Positions 35,260 through 44,829 of a stretch of DNA of 49,921 nt are shown in pieces. Below the pieces are notes generated by a model, which made no database searches, was not told the DNA's origin, and worked only from the letters and a program-made list of their open reading frames with translations. Source of the stretch: Niastella populi (GTDB taxonomy: Bacteria; Bacteroidota; Bacteroidia; Chitinophagales; Chitinophagaceae); the NCBI RefSeq assembly GCF_002078015.1, contig NZ_LWBP01000216.1, positions 1 to 49,921 on the forward strand, written 5' to 3'. Positions within the stretch are counted from its first letter, which is position 1, and each line of letters starts with the position of its first letter. The position numbers and the translations under genes were made by a program.

Positions 35260-37308
35260 ATGGAGCAAACACAATCAATAAAGGATCTTATAATTGATAT
35301 CGATGAAAAAAAGGTATACCTCCCTGAATTTCAAAGGGATTTTGTTTGGGAAATATCTAAAACATACGATTTATTTGATTCATTAATAAAGGATATATTT
35401 ATTGGCGCTATAATATTTGGCGTTCCTTCTTTTGATATTGCAATACGTGAAATCGATAATAGAAAAAAAATTGTCAAAGGCAAAAAAAGACCATCGCTTG
35501 GAGTTAGAACCATAACAAAAAGAGAGATAGAACAAATTAATAAGGTAGGAGGAAATTTCAGATTAATTTTGGATGGGCAGCAGAGAACTACATCAATATA
35601 TAGAGCTTTAAAAGGCACCGATGAAGTTTGGTTCATAGCAAAAAATGAAGAGGAAATAGAAACTGGTAATTTCGAAAATGCAAAACTTGAAGCGCTACTT
35701 CATGAAATATCTGGTGAACAGGACGCTGAAAGGCTTTCTATTAAACTGTCTGACGTCTGGGATGTTGAAGAAAACGATTACGATGAAGATGAAATCAAAG
35801 AAAAGTTATTTTATGCCACAGATTATTATAAAAACTGTTGTGCTGACGAAGGATTTGACGTAAAAGCTGAATTCAAAAAGTTTCGCAACCTAAGAAAAAA
35901 AATTGCAGATTTATTCAAGTCTGAAAAGCTTCTTTCATACTATCTATTAGATATGAATCTTGAAAAATTTGTAGTGTTCTTTGAAAGAAGCAATACAAGA
36001 GGAGTGCAATTGAACTTTATTGACATTTTAGCAGCAAAACTTTATACCGGTAACTTCAATCTTAAAGAAAAGATAAAAGAGTTTGAAATCCAAAATTCGA
36101 ACATTGTATTTATTCCCGAAATTATTGTAAGATCGATAGCATTTATAAAAAGCTCGCCAAAAGAGATCAACAGGAATTATATACTCACATCATTAAACGC
36201 TGGTGATTTTAAAGATTGGTGGGATAAAGTTTGTAAGCTGTATAAGGTGACAATTGATTTCTTGTATGAAAATAATTTCATAATATCTCAAGACTGGATG
36301 CCTTATGACAATATGATAATCCCTCTTATCAACTTCTTAAAGGAAATTGGTGGAGATTTTCATCAAATGAATACTGACCAGAAGCGATTTATCGAATATT
36401 GGTATTGGAATTCAGTTTTTTCACTTAGGTATTCAGGATCATCTAATGAAAGAATTATAGAAGATTCTAACATTTTAATTCAGATCGCAAAAGGTAAGAA
36501 AATAAATTCTGCAAGCTATTTCAATAAACTATCTAAAATACAGATTCTTTCAGCAGATGATATTTATTCATTTAATAAAAAGGCCAATGCTGTTTATAAA
36601 GGGATACTTAATTTGATAAATTATGAGAAATCCGGACTGATCAATTGGAATAATGATTCCAGGCTTTCATTGAATTCAACGTTGGAAGATCATCATATCT
36701 ATCCAAAGAATTATTTAAGCCAGGCTTTGGGAACAGAAAGCGAAAAAGGTTTAATTGATTGTGTGGCAAACCGCACATTAATTCCGAAAATTCAAAACAT
36801 TAAAATAAGTGACCAAACTCCCTCTGAGTATCTAAATGAGATCAGAAAAGTAAATCCTGAGATACAAAAATCTTTAGAAAACCATTTAATTACAAGGGAA
36901 CTTTTGAATGGTGAATATGATAGAGAATTTAGCTTCTTTCTTGATTCGAGAGTAAATTCAATATTTGAGATTGTGAGCAGAAGATTGATACAACCTAAAG
37001 AGGCAATCCGTGAAAAGTTTTACGAAGAGATAAAGTATGAGGATACCGCAAATATTAACATATATTGCTCATATAAAGGAAATAAAGCTGAAGCAACATT
37101 CAATCCTGCAACAACGAAAATATTTTACAACGGGAAATTATATGATAGTCCAAGCGCCGCTGCACTAGCGGTAAAAATTGACAATGGGGCAACTGATAAC
37201 CCATCTGAAAATGGTTGGACGTTTTGGAAATACATGGATGAGATCGGAATGGAAAAGAAAATTAATGATCTTAGAGCTGGCACCAAAATCACAAGTTTAA
37301 CCACGTAA
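35260..37308 (+). CDS. DUF262/HNH (GmrSD-like) restriction-type protein with DUF4357-like tail
   Basis: A 682-residue protein. The DUF262 ParB-like NTPase domain has QR at 25-26 (LPEFQRDF) and the DGQQR motif at 104-108. SNTRGVQLNFIDILAAKLY follows. The C-terminal DUF1524-type HNH region has His478-His479 in LEDHHIYPKN and VANRTLIP further on. A final domain (about 620-670) with SPSAAALAV and NGWTFWKYM resembles DUF4357. The DUF262-plus-HNH layout is that of GmrSD type IV restriction systems, which cut modified phage DNA. It is AT-rich and sits in a decaying accessory region. Confidence 0.88.
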   Translation: MEQTQSIKDLIIDIDEKKVYLPEFQRDFVWEISKTYDLFDSLIKDIFIGAIIFGVPSFDIAIREIDNRKKIVKGKKRPSLGVRTITKREIEQINKVGGNFRLILDGQQRTTSIYRALKGTDEVWFIAKNEEEIETGNFENAKLEALLHEISGEQDAERLSIKLSDVWDVEENDYDEDEIKEKLFYATDYYKNCCADEGFDVKAEFKKFRNLRKKIADLFKSEKLLSYYLLDMNLEKFVVFFERSNTRGVQLNFIDILAAKLYTGNFNLKEKIKEFEIQNSNIVFIPEIIVRSIAFIKSSPKEINRNYILTSLNAGDFKDWWDKVCKLYKVTIDFLYENNFIISQDWMPYDNMIIPLINFLKEIGGDFHQMNTDQKRFIEYWYWNSVFSLRYSGSSNERIIEDSNILIQIAKGKKINSASYFNKLSKIQILSADDIYSFNKKANAVYKGILNLINYEKSGLINWNNDSRLSLNSTLEDHHIYPKNYLSQALGTESEKGLIDCVANRTLIPKIQNIKISDQTPSEYLNEIRKVNPEIQKSLENHLITRELLNGEYDREFSFFLDSRVNSIFEIVSRRLIQPKEAIREKFYEEIKYEDTANINIYCSYKGNKAEATFNPATTKIFYNGKLYDSPSAAALAVKIDNGATDNPSENGWTFWKYMDEIGMEKKINDLRAGTKITSLTT

Positions 37309-37403
37309 AGGGCTGGTTTTACTTTTCCGAAAGCCATTGCAAACAATACATAACACTAGTATATAAAGCGTATTAAATCCCATTTTGTAAAAACTGTTAT
37401 CTT

Positions 37404-37727
37404 ATGAAGGAACTACTAACTATTTTGTTATTTTCTGTTACATTTTCTTTTTGTTGCCAGGGACAAAATATGCCTGGGCCGGTATATTTCGATTGGGAAA
37501 AAAGCAATGCAGACAGATTTGTAAATAGCCCATGTTATAAGGTCCTAGGATTTAATCCACATAGTGATCCCATAGAACAGGAACGGAGATATACGGATTG
37601 TGAAAATGCAAGAAGGAATGAGAAGATCAGTAGCATTTCGATAGGTACCCTGAAAGTGGTGGGAGTAACTGCTTGTGTAATCTTAGGTTTAATTGGATTG
37701 GTGACGCCGAGAAGGCGTTATTATTAG
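37404..37727 (+). CDS. small exported or membrane hypothetical protein
   Basis: A 107-residue protein with an N-terminal signal peptide (MKELLTILLFSVTFSFCCQG). A polar middle holds two cysteines (PCYKV, YTDCENARR). A C-terminal membrane helix follows (VVGVTACVILGLIGLV) with a basic end (PRRRYY). No family is recognised. Confidence 0.6.
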   Translation: MKELLTILLFSVTFSFCCQGQNMPGPVYFDWEKSNADRFVNSPCYKVLGFNPHSDPIEQERRYTDCENARRNEKISSISIGTLKVVGVTACVILGLIGLVTPRRRYY

Positions 37728-37800
37728 TGACGTTACAGAATTAGCCATACCGGTAATAAACAATAAATCAATATGTCTTTCATGTTATTTTGGTAAAAAT

Positions 37801-38131
37801 GTGTTGTTGGAAAATTATATTACGAAAAGACGCCTGGAACTGGCGTCGCAATGGATCAGCACCTATAACGGCAAAAGCCTCGTTCGCGGTTATGCACGTC
37901 ATTTTTCCGTTGATCTTATTTGTGCCATAATCGAACTGCGCATGCTAGGGCATCATATTTCGGAGGAATACGAGTTGGCTAATAAATGTTCCATTGCTGA
38001 CCGCCTCCTGCAAAAGAAGAAAAAGGGGAGGCTCGCGCAGCTATTTTCCCGGATGATTCAAGCGACGGAGAATTCGAATTTATTGCGGTTATACCAGCAA
38101 CGGTGTACCCTACGGCATTCGGCAGGATTAG
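37801..38131 (+). pseudogene. uncharacterised gene broken by two single-base losses
   Basis: Frame 1 (GTG start) gives SLVRGYARHFSVDLICAIIE and continues to a lysine-rich AAG-AAA-AAG run. A shift there opens FPDDSSDGEFEFIA in another frame. A second shift near 38088 restores GYTSNGVPYGIRQD and a TAG at 38131. The joined end FIA-GYTS-GVPYGI is a motif I recall from uncharacterised bacterial proteins. Each shift needs one inserted base, at or near the A5-G4 run and in GCGGTT. Confidence 0.55.
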
Positions 38132-38459
38132 ACAGATAGCCCGGATGAAGAGATCTTCGGTTGGTAATTATGAACATCAAAGGGCAGGAAACTTAGCCTT
38201 TCAGTGTCCTGGCACAAATCAGAAGTTTCTTCAGCCATCTTACTACTTGTGCGGTAGCGTGTTGGACGGCTTGTGCAATTACCTAAACCTCTTTTATTTA
38301 GAAGCAATGACCTACTTATATACAGCCCGGGCCAGATTTGATAAAGACAATGGTGAAGATGCTATTTCCTGGACCAGCTATATCCAATGAAGTAAGCTTA
38401 CACAGTTGACTGAACTTGTTTCGGTAGATACGAGCTTAAATGAGATGGTGAATAGGCAC
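38132..38459. other. non-coding gap
   Basis: About 330 bases with no supported gene. The frame crossing it on the plus strand is the wrong-frame continuation of the broken gene upstream. Confidence 0.4.
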
Positions 38460-39035
38460 CTATATGCATATTGGCTTGTGGTCGCATTGGTCGCCTGCGC
38501 CCATTTCGTACAGCCGTTTCAGTATTTTTTCATTGGTTCCGCCATATCTTAGTCCGCCTATACAGGAAACAGCAATGGCGTTGATCGCTCTTTCAATTTC
38601 CTCCTCCGTTTCCGGTTGTTTTTTAAAGTAGCAGTGGCCGTAGTCTGCCTGGGAATGGTCTATCAGGTCAGGTGCTTCTGCCTCTGGGGCGCCACAAGAA
38701 GTACAAACTCCACACTCTACATAAAAATCTCCCGGGGAATTTTCATATTGACGGTTGGGCATGTATGGTTGCATTTTTTTAAAAATAGCAAATTGGTGGG
38801 AATAAGGTAATATTTTTCCGTCATTTTGCATAAGAGAACGTTTTGAAAGGCTGTGGTAAGTAGCGGTTATTGGGGAAAATGTTACATTGAGGTTGGGTGG
38901 GGATAGAATTGTATCGCATTTCACTCCGCCCATCGCTAACGCCTTGTTGTAGTAGAGCATGCACAGGTGTCCAATTGTTATACGTTCCGTGGTATCCGCC
39001 GCCTCGTCTGATTCAAATAAAATATCAGCCGACAT
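38460..39035 (-). CDS. ferredoxin-like protein with N-terminal extension
   Basis: A 191-residue protein. The C-terminal about 90 residues hold a cysteine cluster C-x2-C-x2-C followed by PEAEAPDL, then a later Cys in GHCYFKKQP, AVSCIGGLRYGG and a final CDHKP. This pattern resembles small 4Fe-4S-ferredoxin-annotated proteins. The N-terminal about 105 residues are not recognised. It stands alone between decayed sequences. The electron-transfer partner is unknown. Confidence 0.65.
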   Translation of the reverse strand: MSADILFESDEAADTTERITIGHLCMLYYNKALAMGGVKCDTILSPPNLNVTFSPITATYHSLSKRSLMQNDGKILPYSHQFAIFKKMQPYMPNRQYENSPGDFYVECGVCTSCGAPEAEAPDLIDHSQADYGHCYFKKQPETEEEIERAINAIAVSCIGGLRYGGTNEKILKRLYEMGAGDQCDHKPICI

Positions 39036-39259
39036 ACCATGACACAGCCTGTATTTTATTAACTCGCATGGGAATAAGGAGTATGTGGATAGGAGCTATT
39101 GTCATTAGGTACATTAATGTGGGTTAATCCTGTTTAACTTTTATAAGTATAAGAATGGTGGTAACACAGAAGGAATGAAAATGAGATTTCATCCTAAAAC
39201 AGATATAATAACTGTTCAGAATTAATCGATTGCCTGGGAGTTGAAAAAAGGGAGATAAG

Positions 39260-39370
39260 TCAGCCCGTTATTAAAAACGACAGGAAAAGAATTATCAGGC
39301 ACACGATCACAATGGTAGAAAGATCGAAATCCATTTTTTCCTTGTATTTTGTATATCTGTCGTCCTTCAT
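39260..39370 (-). CDS. small single-pass membrane protein
   Basis: A 36-codon frame with a charged N-terminus (MKDDRYTKYKEKMDF) and one hydrophobic helix (LSTIVIVCLIILFLSFLI). It has the look of a genuine small membrane protein, but no homologue is recalled. Confidence 0.4.
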   Translation of the reverse strand: MKDDRYTKYKEKMDFDLSTIVIVCLIILFLSFLITG

Positions 39371-39558
39371 ACAATAATTAATTTAACAATGATTGATAGA
39401 GATTTTACAGATTTCTAATCAGGGTGGCCTTTTACCGGGTAGGGAGGATTAATTGTAGGAGGTAAAGGTAGTGGAAATGGAGGATGTTGGAAAAATAAAT
39501 CGCCATGTTGATTGGTGTGTTTGTTACACAAGTATGCAATCTCTTACTTTCTTTAAAA

Positions 39559-39786
39559 TTATTTTTTCGCTTTCATTAACTTAATATATTTCGTTTTTGT
39601 TGCCCTGGCCCGATCGTAAGATTTTTGATACATAGTGATTAAGCCATCTTCCAAAACATTTTTAATTTCAATTCCAAAATACTCGTCGTAATCCCTTCTG
39701 TCTGGAATTTTTAATAGGGTGTTAGCTGGTTGAAGCAAATGTCTTAAATGAGTTAAGAGATGGTGTATTGTTGAAGAATTTTTTAA
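39559..39786 (-). pseudogene. C-terminal fragment of an unrecognised gene
   Basis: A 75-codon open stretch without a normal start reads as coherent protein (IPDRRDYDEYFGIEIKNVLE, then YQKSYDRARATKTKYIKLMK) and ends in TAA. It is probably the 3' end of a lost gene at the edge of the accessory region. Confidence 0.35.
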
Positions 39787-39807
39787 TTATTTCCAGTCCT
39801 TTTGCCA

Positions 39808-39888
39808 GCTAAGCCGCAAGCAAATACAAATACAGCTGAAGGCTCAAGGTTCGCGAGCCATTTCAGGTTTGCCGTTTCACGTTTCACG
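39808..39888. repeat. word-like intergenic repeat
   Basis: Contains gccgcaagcaaatacaaatac and related words identical to those at 6015-6264, then tttcacgtttcacgtt, directly after the bioA stop codon. Confidence 0.6.
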
Positions 39889-41148
39889 TTAAAGCACTTC
39901 CTCAATAACATCATACACCTTTTGTAACTCCTCCTCCGTAATACAATACGGCGGCATGATATATACCGTATTACCCAACGGTCGCAGGTACACGCCATGC
40001 TCCAATGCTTTTCGGGTGATCTCCAGTCCAACCGCATTCAAATAGCCATCGCGGCCGGTTTCAATTTCAAAGGCCATAATGGTGCCGAGTGACCGAAGGT
40101 GCTTTATCTTTCCTGAAAATCGCGTATCAGCTTTCAGTTTTTCTATAAAATGTTTATGCTGTCTACTTATTCTATCGATGCCCGCCTGGCATTCGGGTCG
40201 CAGCAACAGGTCCATACTCGCGAGGGCTGCCGCGCAGCCGAGGGGATTCGCAGTAAAGGAATGCCCATGAAAAAATGTCTTCTGCCGGTCGTCATCTACA
40301 TAGGCACTATGTATTTTGTCAGTACAAGCAGTAACGCCCAGCGCCATGGTGCCGCCGGTCAACCCCTTCGACAAACAAATAATATCCGCCTTTTCTTCTA
40401 CATACATGCCCGCAAACAATTTTCCGGTTCTGCCAAAACCCGTCATCACCTCATCGGCTATACACAACACGCCATGTGCATGGCATGTCTTTAGTAACTC
40501 ATTCAACGCGGCAGCTTCATACATATTCATGCCGCCCGCACCCTGTAACAACGGCTCATAAATTATACAGGCGATCTCATCCCACGGTCCGGCATATGAT
40601 GCGGTACCCGCAACAGGCGGATCGATAAAGATCACTTCAAACAGTTTGTCGTGAAAGGCCAGGTTAAATACCCCGCGCTCGCTCAGGCTCATGGTGCCAA
40701 ACGTATCGCCATGGTAGCTATGATTAAGCGCAAGGATCTTGTTTCTTTTTTTATCGCCTTTGTTCCACCAGTATTGCAGCGCCATCTTTATACCCACTTC
40801 TACCGCGGTGGAACCATTATCTGAATAAAATGCTTTTGCAAAATTCCCGGGCAGTATCTCCAGCAGCCGCTCGGCCAGCCGTACCGCCGGCTCATGCGTG
40901 AAGCCCGCAAAGATCACCTGCTCCAACATTTTCGCCTGTTCGTAGATCTTTTCGGCGATATAGGCATTGGCATGTCCATGGATGGTTACCCACCAGCTGC
41001 TGATGGCATCTATGTAGGCCTTGCCATCAGCAGCTATAATATAGGTTCCATCTCCCTTCACCACCGGTATTTGCACCGGCATCGATTTCTGTGGCGTATA
41101 CGGGTGCCACACTACCTGTTTATCTCTTTCGATAAGTGATGTTGCCAT
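39889..41148 (-). CDS. bioA: adenosylmethionine-8-amino-7-oxononanoate aminotransferase
   Basis: A 419-residue PLP enzyme of biotin synthesis. It converts KAPA to DAPA, with S-adenosylmethionine as amino donor. The N-terminal WHPYTPQK and SSWWVTIHGHAN are BioA signatures that separate it from ornithine-type transaminases. PLP-binding Asp232 lies in ADEVMTGFGRTG and Lys261 in LSKGLTGG. Length is normal. No other bio gene lies in the window. The ATG follows a TACCTTTG box at very short distance. Confidence 0.95.
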   Translation of the reverse strand: MATSLIERDKQVVWHPYTPQKSMPVQIPVVKGDGTYIIAADGKAYIDAISSWWVTIHGHANAYIAEKIYEQAKMLEQVIFAGFTHEPAVRLAERLLEILPGNFAKAFYSDNGSTAVEVGIKMALQYWWNKGDKKRNKILALNHSYHGDTFGTMSLSERGVFNLAFHDKLFEVIFIDPPVAGTASYAGPWDEIACIIYEPLLQGAGGMNMYEAAALNELLKTCHAHGVLCIADEVMTGFGRTGKLFAGMYVEEKADIICLSKGLTGGTMALGVTACTDKIHSAYVDDDRQKTFFHGHSFTANPLGCAAALASMDLLLRPECQAGIDRISRQHKHFIEKLKADTRFSGKIKHLRSLGTIMAFEIETGRDGYLNAVGLEITRKALEHGVYLRPLGNTVYIMPPYCITEEELQKVYDVIEEVL

Positions 41149-41156
41149 AAGGAGGG

Positions 41157-41164
41157 CAAAGGTA
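41157..41164 (-). promoter_or_regulatory. putative -7 promoter element of bioA
   Basis: Minus-strand TACCTTTG fits TAnnTTTG, eight bases before the ATG, implying a very short leader. A perfect hairpin ACTTTTTT/AAAAAAGT with loop GGG lies just upstream at 41175-41193 and might bind a regulator. Confidence 0.5.
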
Positions 41165-41239
41165 GGGGGGAGCGACTTTTTTGGGAAAAAAGTTTCATTG
41201 GTATGGGGTAAAGCTTGTGTGGGCTTCGTTATTCAATAC

Positions 41240-41350
41240 GGAATAGTAATTAGGAATTGGGAATCAGGGATTCGGACGCGGCGCAAGCGTCGGAAATAAA
41301 CATAAAACTCGCGAGTCCATTCACGATTGCCGATTGCCGGTTCACGACAT
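41240..41350. repeat. low-complexity intergenic words
   Basis: Words such as aattaggaattgggaatcaggg and cgattgccgattgccggtt fill the spacer between bioA and susC pair 2. No gene is seen. Confidence 0.45.
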
Positions 41351-41381
41351 ATAACCAACTAACTCAGTTAATCTGATCTAA

Positions 41382-44300
41382 ATGAGAAAATTACTCCTGT
41401 TATTTGTGGCGGCATGGCTGTGCTGTAACGGGCTCGTTGCCCAGACCGGCGCGGGCAGCACCACTTCAAAAGTGCCTGTAAGCCGTAACCCCGAACCACT
41501 TATCACCGTGCTGAAAAAGATCCATCAGCTGTACAACATCAATTGTTTGTACGAAGAAAAGGTGGTGACTGGCAGGTACACACAGCTTACCCGGCAAATG
41601 CAGAAAGAAAAAGACCCCGAAAAATTATTACGCACCCTGCTGGCGCCGCTTGAGCTCGATGTGGTAAAACTCGACGACAAAAACTTCAGTATCATCTCTC
41701 TTCGTAAAACAACCGCTACCATTTTGCCGGCCGATAATCTGCCGCGCTCTTTACCCACAGCCAACATCGTTTCTCCCGCTGCTTCCTATACCAGTTACCA
41801 AACCGCTTCACCTGCTGCCGACACCATCATCAGGGGCCGCATTCTCGATGAAAAAGGCGAACCGCTGGCCGCCACCACTGTAATGATAAAGGGCACCAAA
41901 CTCGGCACCACTACCGATAAATTCGGGATGTTCACCCTGAAGGTGCCGGCCAGTGCAAAAACGCTGGTGATAGATCACGTTGGTTATAAAAACACGGAAG
42001 TGCCCATAGACAGGAACAACGCTTTGACCATAAAAATGGCCCTGTTGAACAAGGCCATGGAAGATGTGATCGTTACGGGGCTCTATACCCGTAAAGTGGA
42101 AAGTTTTACCGGCGCCGCTACCGTTTTCTCCGGCACGCAACTGAAAACCATCGGTAACCAGAACGTGATCCAGAGCCTGAAAACGCTCGACCCGGCCTTC
42201 CTCGTCATCGATAACAATTTACTGGGTTCGAACCCCAACGCATTGCCCAACCTCGAGATCAGAGGTAAAACCAGTATCATCGGCATTCGCGATGGCAATA
42301 CGCAGGACCCCAACCAGCCGCTGTTCATTCTCGATGGTTTCGAAACCAACCTGCGCACGGTAATGGACCTCGATATGAACCGCGTGGCCAGTGTCACCAT
42401 TCTGAAAGACGCGGCTTCTACCGCCCTGTACGGTTCGCGCGCCTCGAACGGGGTAGTGGTCATTGAAACAAAACGTCCCAAAGTAGGCAAACTGAACCTG
42501 GCCTTCAATTATGATAATACCATCTCCATGCCCGACCTTACCGACTATAACCTGATGAACGCTGCTGAGAAGCTCGAGTTCGAACGGTTGTCGGGCAAAT
42601 ACACTTCGCTGCCTAACAATTTATTCAACCCCCAGATCCAGGTGGAGCTCGATCAGCAATACAATGCCAAACTGAACAATGTGCTGCGCGGCGTCAATAC
42701 CTACTGGATGAGCGAACCTTTACGCGTGGGCATGAACAACAACTACTCGTTGTATGTTGATGGGGGCGACAAAAACGTCACCTATGGCCTCGGCGCCAAA
42801 TACGGCAAAGTGAACGGGGTTATGAAGGGTTCGGGCCGTTCTATCGGCAACGCCAATATCGACCTCGCTTACCGGAATGCAAAATGGAATATTGCGAGCA
42901 AATTCTTTTTGTCGACCTATTCGGCCGATGAGTCGCCCTATGGTTCCTTCTCCGGTTTTTCAAGGGCCAATCCGTATTACGAGAAAACCAGTCTCAAATA
43001 CCTGGAGCTCTCCGACAGCCAGGGCGGCCCCGATAACATAGCCATTAACCCCCTGTACGAGGCATCGCTTGGCAACACCAATAAAGAAAAACAGATCAGC
43101 CTGCGCGAACAACTGGTGATCAATTTTATGCCTACGCCTTCGCTGAAACTCGAAGCGCGGGGTGCGGTTACCAAAGACCAAACCGAAACCGAGATCTTCA
43201 GATCGCCTTTAAGCGCTTATTTCGATACGGTGTCTATTTACGAACGGGGTTCCTTCAAACATGCGCGGCTCGATTACTTTTTTTACGAAGGTTACCTGCA
43301 GGCCAGTTATGGTAAAATATTTAATTCGGTTCATGAACTGAACATTGTGCCCGGTTTCAAGATCGCCGGCAGAAAAACCACCAGCGATGAATATACCGTT
43401 GTTGGTTTTCCCGAGGGCGTGGTTACCTCGCCGGCATTCGGCTCTTCTTATCCCTCTACCGGCAAACCTTCCTATACAAGGGCCATCAACCGTGAGATGA
43501 GCGCTTTCTTCAACGCACATTATGGTTACCGGTCGAAATACCTGGCCGATTTCAATTACCGTAAGGACGGTTCTTCGGTCTTTGGTTCGAACCGCCGCTT
43601 TACCGATACCTGGACGGTAGGCCTGGCCTGGAACCTGCACAATGAGAACTTCTTCAAACAATATCCCTGGTTCAACCAGTTTAAACTAAGGGCCAGCATC
43701 GGCAATCCCGGTAACCAGAATTTCAGCGCTTATAATTCCTACACCACCTACGATTACATTCTCGGCGTAATAAATCAATACGGACAGGGAGCGTTGGTTG
43801 ACCGCTACGGCAATCCCGATCTGCAATGGCAGCAAACGCTGGAGAAGAACATCGGCGCAGATATCAATATGTTCAAAAACCGCTTAAGCCTGCGGGTAAG
43901 TTATTACAATAAGGAAACCGACCCGCTGGTGGTAACGGTTGACAATGCCGCTTCAACCGGTGAAAGACAATATACTACCAATGTAGGCACACAAATAACG
44001 AAGGGGTTTGAATTTCAGGCGTCCACAACCGTTATCAGCAAGCCACAACAACGCATCTATTGGCGCTTCAATGTACAGGGCGCTACCATCAGGGCGAAAT
44101 TCGACAATTTTGGCGCCGCCCTGGAATCGCTGAACAAACAAAACCAAAACAACAAGAACCTGCAACGGTATTACGATGGCCGCAGTCCCGACGACCTGTG
44201 GGCGGTGCACTCACTGGGCATAGACCCTGCCACCGGCAGGGAAGTATTTCTTACCAAAACCGGCGAGCCCAGCTTTACCTATAATTCGCGTGATGTGGTG

Positions 44301-44810
44301 GTGGTGGGCAATTCAAGACCCGATGTGATCGGCGTGGTGGGAACCAGTATCCAGTTCAAAGGCCTTACCGTAAACCTGAATATGCGGTACAGCCTCGGCG
44401 GCGATCAGTTCAATGAAGCGTTGTTCAATAAGGTGGAGAACATCACCACGCCGGGTTTGTTGAAGAACCAGGATAAACGTGCGCTGTACGACCGCTGGAG
44501 AAAAGCCGGCGATATTTCTTCTTTCAAAAGAATACAACTTAACGACGGCTGGGTAGCGCTTGGCCAGGGCGCCGCCGACCCAACGGAACCTTCTTCGCGT
44601 TTTGTACAAAAGAACAATTTCATTACCGGTGAATCGATCAATGTAAGCTACCAGTTCAATAACGAATGGGTATCGAAGTTAGGGTTGAGCAACCTGTCGG
44701 TAAGCGGGTATATGAACGATATTTTCCGCATTGCATCTATCAAAGATGAACGCGGCATCGATTACCCGTTTGCACGCAGCGTGTCATTTTCCCTGAGAGC
44801 GAACTTCTAA
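41382..44810 (+). CDS. SusC/RagA family TonB-linked outer-membrane protein with STN domain
   Basis: A 1142-residue outer-membrane transporter. A signal peptide (about 1-20) is followed by a secretin/TonB short N-terminal (STN) domain (about 33-108, LLAPLELDVVKLDDKNFSI). A CarboxypepD-reg-like domain (about 149-232, IRGRILDEKGEPLAATTV) and plug (about 233-365, MEDVIVTGLY, LFILDGFETN, DAASTALYGSRASNGVVVIE) precede the barrel. The STN domain usually contacts a FecR-type anti-sigma factor, but none is encoded in the window. It is the first gene of a five-gene run. Confidence 0.95.
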   Translation: MRKLLLLFVAAWLCCNGLVAQTGAGSTTSKVPVSRNPEPLITVLKKIHQLYNINCLYEEKVVTGRYTQLTRQMQKEKDPEKLLRTLLAPLELDVVKLDDKNFSIISLRKTTATILPADNLPRSLPTANIVSPAASYTSYQTASPAADTIIRGRILDEKGEPLAATTVMIKGTKLGTTTDKFGMFTLKVPASAKTLVIDHVGYKNTEVPIDRNNALTIKMALLNKAMEDVIVTGLYTRKVESFTGAATVFSGTQLKTIGNQNVIQSLKTLDPAFLVIDNNLLGSNPNALPNLEIRGKTSIIGIRDGNTQDPNQPLFILDGFETNLRTVMDLDMNRVASVTILKDAASTALYGSRASNGVVVIETKRPKVGKLNLAFNYDNTISMPDLTDYNLMNAAEKLEFERLSGKYTSLPNNLFNPQIQVELDQQYNAKLNNVLRGVNTYWMSEPLRVGMNNNYSLYVDGGDKNVTYGLGAKYGKVNGVMKGSGRSIGNANIDLAYRNAKWNIASKFFLSTYSADESPYGSFSGFSRANPYYEKTSLKYLELSDSQGGPDNIAINPLYEASLGNTNKEKQISLREQLVINFMPTPSLKLEARGAVTKDQTETEIFRSPLSAYFDTVSIYERGSFKHARLDYFFYEGYLQASYGKIFNSVHELNIVPGFKIAGRKTTSDEYTVVGFPEGVVTSPAFGSSYPSTGKPSYTRAINREMSAFFNAHYGYRSKYLADFNYRKDGSSVFGSNRRFTDTWTVGLAWNLHNENFFKQYPWFNQFKLRASIGNPGNQNFSAYNSYTTYDYILGVINQYGQGALVDRYGNPDLQWQQTLEKNIGADINMFKNRLSLRVSYYNKETDPLVVTVDNAASTGERQYTTNVGTQITKGFEFQASTTVISKPQQRIYWRFNVQGATIRAKFDNFGAALESLNKQNQNNKNLQRYYDGRSPDDLWAVHSLGIDPATGREVFLTKTGEPSFTYNSRDVVVVGNSRPDVIGVVGTSIQFKGLTVNLNMRYSLGGDQFNEALFNKVENITTPGLLKNQDKRALYDRWRKAGDISSFKRIQLNDGWVALGQGAADPTEPSSRFVQKNNFITGESINVSYQFNNEWVSKLGLSNLSVSGYMNDIFRIASIKDERGIDYPFARSVSFSLRANF

Positions 44811-44829
44811 CCAAAACAGCACCTAAAAA

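Noticed and set aside
38103-38390. Plus-strand frame of 95 residues
   Set aside because: It is the unshifted continuation of one frame of the broken gene at 37801-38131; the true C-terminus ends at 38131 in another frame.
39889-41148. Ornithine or acetylornithine aminotransferase as an alternative to bioA
   Set aside because: The N-terminal WHPYTPQK and SSWWVTIHGH signatures and the overall layout are those of DAPA aminotransferase.
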